Made by a program: the position numbers and the translations under genes. The notes below the pieces were generated by a model. That model made no database searches. It saw only the letters and a list, made by a program, of their open reading frames with translations, and had not been told where the DNA came from. This document shows positions 6,416-8,077 of a stretch of 8,077 nt of DNA, in pieces. Source of the DNA: Candidatus Bathyarchaeota archaeon (GTDB lineage: Archaea > Thermoproteota > Bathyarchaeia > Bathyarchaeales > UBA233); contig SMYP01000105.1 of the NCBI GenBank assembly GCA_007050895.1, forward strand, positions 1 through 8,077, read 5' to 3'. Positions within the stretch are counted from its first letter, which is position 1. Each line of letters opens with the position of its first letter.

Positions 6416-6880
6416 TCATTCGCCTTGGTATTTCTTGAGCTCAGGGAAGTCTTTAACCAGGTCTTTATGCATGATCTCAGCGACTTCTTTTAGAAGTTTT
6501 CGTCCCTTCGGGGTCATTATTCTTCCTTTAGCGTTTGCTTTTTGAACTAATCCGGCTACTTCTAATTGTTGCAGAATTTTTCTGATGTTACCCCCAGCGG
6601 CTTTTACAGCGTGCTCGGGTTTGGTGCCAAAGTCTTTTCTTCCACCGTAGTCAGCACGTAGTTTCTCTAGACCTATGGGACCATGAACGTAAACCTTGCG
6701 AAGTATCGAAGCGCTACGCACGTACCACCACGCAGGGTTCTGAGGCTGCTTTTCCACGTGAGAGCCAGTTTTAGCTAGAGTCGCCCACGCTGGAGGTTGC
6801 ACTTCATCAACATTATCCTTTAGATATTTAGCTAGTTTATCGATGAACTTGAATGCTGGAACGTCGTAAGGAGTTATCAA
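6416..6880 (-). CDS. rps19e: Small-subunit ribosomal protein S19e
   Basis: S19e is an archaeal/eukaryotic 30S head protein; its eukaryotic homologue is needed for small-subunit maturation. The 154-residue product shows YDVPAFKFIDKLAKYLKD, VQPPAWA, the conserved WWYVRSASILRKVYVHGPIGLEKLR split across about 51-75, YGGRKDFGTKPEH, and a winged-helix end with RKILQQLEVAGLV and GRIMTPKGRKLL. The start is TTG at 6880: the protein then begins MITPYDVPA, as archaeal S19e do, AAGGT lies three bases upstream, and no in-frame ATG is near. It is the first gene of the operon, with a TATA box about 50 bases upstream. Its terminal Gly-Glu-stop overlaps the PDCD5 ribosome-binding region. Confidence 0.96.
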   Translation of the reverse strand: MITPYDVPAFKFIDKLAKYLKDNVDEVQPPAWATLAKTGSHVEKQPQNPAWWYVRSASILRKVYVHGPIGLEKLRADYGGRKDFGTKPEHAVKAAGGNIRKILQQLEVAGLVQKANAKGRIMTPKGRKLLKEVAEIMHKDLVKDFPELKKYQGE

Positions 6881-6883
6881 TGT

Positions 6884-6888
6884 ACCTT
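6884..6888 (-). promoter_or_regulatory. Ribosome binding site for the TTG start of S19e
   Basis: On the minus strand AAGGT lies three bases before TTG 6880. Together with the family-like N terminus it decides a non-ATG start for the first gene of the operon. Confidence 0.45.
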
Positions 6889-6927
6889 GTTCCTTTTGAT
6901 TTTTCCTTGCAGTAAAACAAGGAAGCC

Positions 6928-6945
6928 AAATATAAAGGCTTTCAC
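6928..6945 (-). promoter_or_regulatory. TATA/BRE promoter of the S19e-ftsY operon
   Basis: The minus strand reads GTGAAAGCCTTTATATTT: a purine-rich BRE-like GAAAG followed by the TATA box TTTATATT. A start site about 25 bases downstream falls near 6907, giving a leader of roughly 25 bases before the S19e start. No other comparable TATA sequence precedes the eight genes, which are separated by at most 15 bases, so this probably drives all of them. Confidence 0.6.
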
Positions 6946-7025
6946 TTTTCTTGCGCCATTATGCTCGAAAAGACCATGCAGCTCATAATAAGTACTAAAA
7001 CTGCGCGCGGGTAATCCAAAGATTT

Positions 7026-7046
7026 CTGAATACCAGCACTATTCAG
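7026..7046. repeat. Perfect 7-bp inverted repeat with 7-base loop
   Basis: CTGAATA at 7026-7032 and TATTCAG at 7040-7046 are perfect reverse complements. The repeat could be a hairpin in an RNA from either strand or a dimeric operator. It lies about 90 bases upstream of the S19e TATA box. Confidence 0.45.
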
Positions 7047-7109
7047 CTTCTAAAACCTCACAAAGGATTAACAAAGCATTTTCCGCTTGTTATCTACTTT
7101 ACAGCAGGA

Positions 7110-7124
7110 GCATAACAATTATGC
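7110..7124. repeat. Perfect 6-bp inverted repeat with 3-base loop
   Basis: GCATAA at 7110-7115 and TTATGC at 7119-7124 are perfect reverse complements around CAA. It lies upstream of the EVE-like gene and its possible TATA box, where an activator or repressor site could sit. Length alone does not exclude chance. Confidence 0.4.
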
Positions 7125-7215
7125 GAGCAAAACAACGTTAACCTCCATTTTCGCTTAAAAAACCAGTTTTCCAACCCAATCATTAACATGACAAAAAGAA
7201 TAAAAAGTAAACAAT

Positions 7216-7220
7216 GGTGA
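7216..7220 (+). promoter_or_regulatory. Ribosome binding site for the GTG start of the EVE-like gene
   Basis: GGTGA sits seven bases before GTG 7228 and matches the archaeal anti-SD. The ATG at 7226-7228 overlapping this start is in another frame and does not open the long reading frame. Confidence 0.55.
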
Positions 7221-7227
7221 CACTAAT

Positions 7228-7674
7228 GTGGTTCAATTGTCTAATTCTGGAGTAAAGTACTGGAGAATAACTGTTGATCACCCAATCCAAACTGATGATA
7301 CATTTGAGTATAAGTCGCTAATATTAGGAGATTGGCTTCGACATGATTACATTTCAATAGGTGATGAGAATCCGGAACAAGCTTCTCGCAAAAGATTCAA
7401 TGAAATGCAGAATGGGGATAAAATTGCTGTAGTAGTTGACGGATGCCTTTGGGCCGTAGGTGAAATAAAAGGATTCGTTCACAGAATAGAACGCAAGCCC
7501 CTCCACTCTGTTAGGCGCAATGTAATTTGGTATAAAATTGCGCGTGCTAAATTAGATTGTTTTGATGTTCCGCTTAAGACTAAGCTGGCAAACCCCAATA
7601 CTGTAATGTCTATAAACGAAAAAGATTGGAATAAAATCGTGGAACAATTATATACCAAGTGTCCGGAGATTTAA
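7228..7674 (+). CDS. EVE/PUA-like domain protein
   Basis: The 148-residue product looks like an EVE-type member of the PUA superfamily, a fold that binds modified bases in DNA or RNA. Visible elements in order are YWRITVDHP (11-19), SLILGDWLRHDYISIGDE (30-47), a helix ending in RKRFNEMQNGDKIAVVVDG (54-72), CLWAVGEIKGFVHRIE (73-88) and the late strand NVIWYKIA (98-105). The NEMQNGDKI.VVVDG..WAVGEI segment and the paired Trp at 12 and 75 are the best evidence. No nuclease, methylase or ATPase motif is fused, although EVE domains often accompany restriction or antiviral enzymes. The start is GTG, with GGTGA seven bases upstream. The gene seems more AT-rich than the ribosomal operon, so it may be an accessory acquisition. 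Family assignment is by eye and tentative. Confidence 0.68.
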   Translation: MVQLSNSGVKYWRITVDHPIQTDDTFEYKSLILGDWLRHDYISIGDENPEQASRKRFNEMQNGDKIAVVVDGCLWAVGEIKGFVHRIERKPLHSVRRNVIWYKIARAKLDCFDVPLKTKLANPNTVMSINEKDWNKIVEQLYTKCPEI

Positions 7675-7689
7675 CGGCAAAAATAATGG

Positions 7690-7707
7690 ATTTTATGCAT
7701 CCTTTTT
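7690..7707 (+). terminator. T-rich terminator after the EVE-like gene
   Basis: Starting about 15 bases past the stop at 7674, the plus strand carries TTTT and then CCTTTTTCC (T5 at 7703-7707). No strong hairpin precedes it. Archaeal termination at T tracts makes this the likely end of the transcript. Confidence 0.35.
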
Positions 7708-7833
7708 CCACACATAGAAGGAAACATAGGGTGCGAAAAGCCCTTTGAATATTGGAATATTAAATACGTCTCTTAATAGTTTGACGCGTGGGATAAAATG
7801 AAGCCGTTTATATCATTCACATTATTTAGACTA

Positions 7834-7846
7834 TAAAAAATTTGGA
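7834..7846 (-). terminator. T-rich terminator after the small CxxC protein gene
   Basis: The minus strand reads AAATTTTTTATA starting about 13 bases past the stop at 7858. It is a plain T6 tract without an obvious stem, fitting archaeal termination in this convergent spacer. The rest of 7675-7857 holds nothing else I can support. Confidence 0.35.
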
Positions 7847-7857
7847 AGACGTGTGAT

Positions 7858-8019
7858 TTATGTTCCGCAGTCTCGATTAGCTTCTCTTGTTTTACACTGC
7901 TCACAGAAATTAGAAGGGGGCTCCACAGTTGTTTTTTGGTAAATGTACATTGGATATTGAGTGCAGTTCTTGCACCAATGCCATTTGTCCATTTCGCTAC
8001 CTCTAACGTATTCAACCAT
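7858..8019 (-). CDS. Small double-CxxC (zinc-ribbon-like) protein, 53 residues
   Basis: An ATG at 8019 opens 53 codons ending in TAA at 7858-7860. The product starts MVEYVRGSEMDKWHWCKNC and has two knuckles, C16-x2-C19 and C39-x2-C42, about 20 residues apart, plus C51. This is a compact treble of a zinc-binding mini-protein. The motif WCKNC..YP....(19 residues)..FCEQCK resembles small uncharacterised bacterial and archaeal proteins, but I cannot name a function. The start is strongly supported: GAGGTGAT, a full archaeal SD, lies four bases upstream. The stop of an upstream frame (TAA 8020-8022) abuts the ATG, so it is probably the last gene of an operon entering from the right. An overlapping frame at 7773-8015 is longer but lacks these signs. 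Confidence 0.75.
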   Translation of the reverse strand: MVEYVRGSEMDKWHWCKNCTQYPMYIYQKTTVEPPSNFCEQCKTREANRDCGT

Positions 8020-8076
8020 TTAAATCACCTCACTTTCGTCTATACGTTTTTTATTCATGGGGGATAATGTACCTTC
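8020..8076 (-). CDS. C-terminal tail of a gene running off the right edge
   Basis: On the minus strand a frame is open from the window edge to TAA at 8020-8022, ending MNKKRIDESEVI. Its stop codon is immediately followed by the ATG of the small CxxC protein, and its last codons form that gene's SD, a typical operon junction. Only about 18 residues are visible, so the product is unknown. It may instead be untranslated leader. Confidence 0.4.
   Translation of the reverse strand, partial: EGTLSPMNKKRIDESEVI
8024..8031 (-). promoter_or_regulatory. Strong ribosome binding site of the small CxxC protein
   Basis: The minus strand reads GAGGTGAT four bases before ATG 8019, a complete match to the archaeal SD and the best in the window. 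It is the main reason to prefer this short frame over the longer overlapping one. Confidence 0.65.
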
Positions 8077-8077
8077 T

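Larger units (their letters stand above)
6889..7227. other. Divergent intergenic region without a convincing gene
   Basis: This stretch separates S19e (minus) from the EVE-like gene (plus). It holds the S19e promoter at 6928-6945, two perfect inverted repeats (7026-7046 and 7110-7124), and a weak plus-strand TATA-like GCTTAAAAAA at 7153-7162 that could serve the EVE-like gene. Neither strand encodes more than about 17 codons from a plausible start. No tRNA arms, C/D-box pair or repeat array are seen. A small RNA cannot be excluded. Confidence 0.5.

Noticed and set aside
6961..7014. Possible 17-codon leaderless gene on the plus strand, downstream of the palindromic TATA sequence
   Set aside because: It is too short, has no similarity to anything I recognise, and the TATA sequence is better explained by the S19e operon.
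6959..7115. Eight-base inverted match TTATGCTC/GAGCATAA flanking the middle of the gap
   Set aside because: Eight bases at about 140 bases spacing in AT-rich DNA is within chance expectation.
7773..8015. 80-codon minus-strand frame
   Set aside because: It begins at TTG without its own SD and overlaps the 53-codon double-CxxC frame, which has a perfect SD and a cysteine pattern. Its product shows no recognisable motif.
1..8077. CRISPR array, tRNA, rRNA, insertion sequence or toxin-antitoxin pair
   Set aside because: I saw no regularly spaced repeats, tRNA arms, rRNA segments, transposase motifs or paired small genes of known toxin type on either strand.

Overview
The window is archaeal chromosomal DNA. 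Its centre is an eight-gene, minus-strand run of archaeal/eukaryote-type translation and protein-biogenesis genes: S19e, PDCD5, L39e, L31e, aIF6, L18a/L20e, prefoldin alpha and FtsY. TATA-like promoters and SD sites of the archaeal type (GGAGGTGAT) agree with this. Gene content and the moderate GC suggest a TACK-lineage archaeon, possibly Bathyarchaeia-like. The lineage is an inference; only the domain Archaea is secure.

Layout. Bases 2-82 (+) hold the C-terminal tail of an unidentified protein with a CxxC knuckle. Bases 148-1128 (+) encode a DUF523 (TudS-like)-DUF1722 (YbgA-like) fusion. It converges, with four bases between the stops, on a minus-strand pair: a class II CPD photolyase (1133-2512) preceded by a pyridoxamine-phosphate-oxidase-like flavin-binding protein (2517-2993). 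That pair has its own TATA box near 3040. A T-rich terminator (3053-3087) separates it from the end of the ribosomal operon, which reads from 6880 down to 3103 behind a TATA box at 6928-6937. L39e (5922-6080) is only 52 codons long.

Right of the operon lies a 347-base intergenic region with two perfect inverted repeats. It is followed by an EVE/PUA-like protein on the plus strand (7228-7674), a 183-base convergent spacer, a 53-residue double-CxxC protein on the minus strand (7858-8019), and the tail of a gene that leaves the window and abuts it.

How the genes work together. S19e, L39e, L31e and L18a are ribosomal proteins. aIF6 binds the large subunit and prevents subunit joining. Prefoldin receives nascent chains, and FtsY docks SRP-bound ribosomes at the membrane, so the operon links ribosome supply to protein folding and targeting. 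The left block looks like a light-damage or flavin module: photolyase, a flavin-fold protein and the DUF523/DUF1722 protein, whose DUF1722 relative YbgA lies next to photolyase in E. coli. The points most worth a second look are the Glu-rich N-terminal extension of L31e, the Ser in place of the expected third cluster cysteine in the DUF523 domain, and the small accessory genes at the right end. I found no CRISPR array, tRNA, rRNA, insertion sequence or complete novel multi-gene system.
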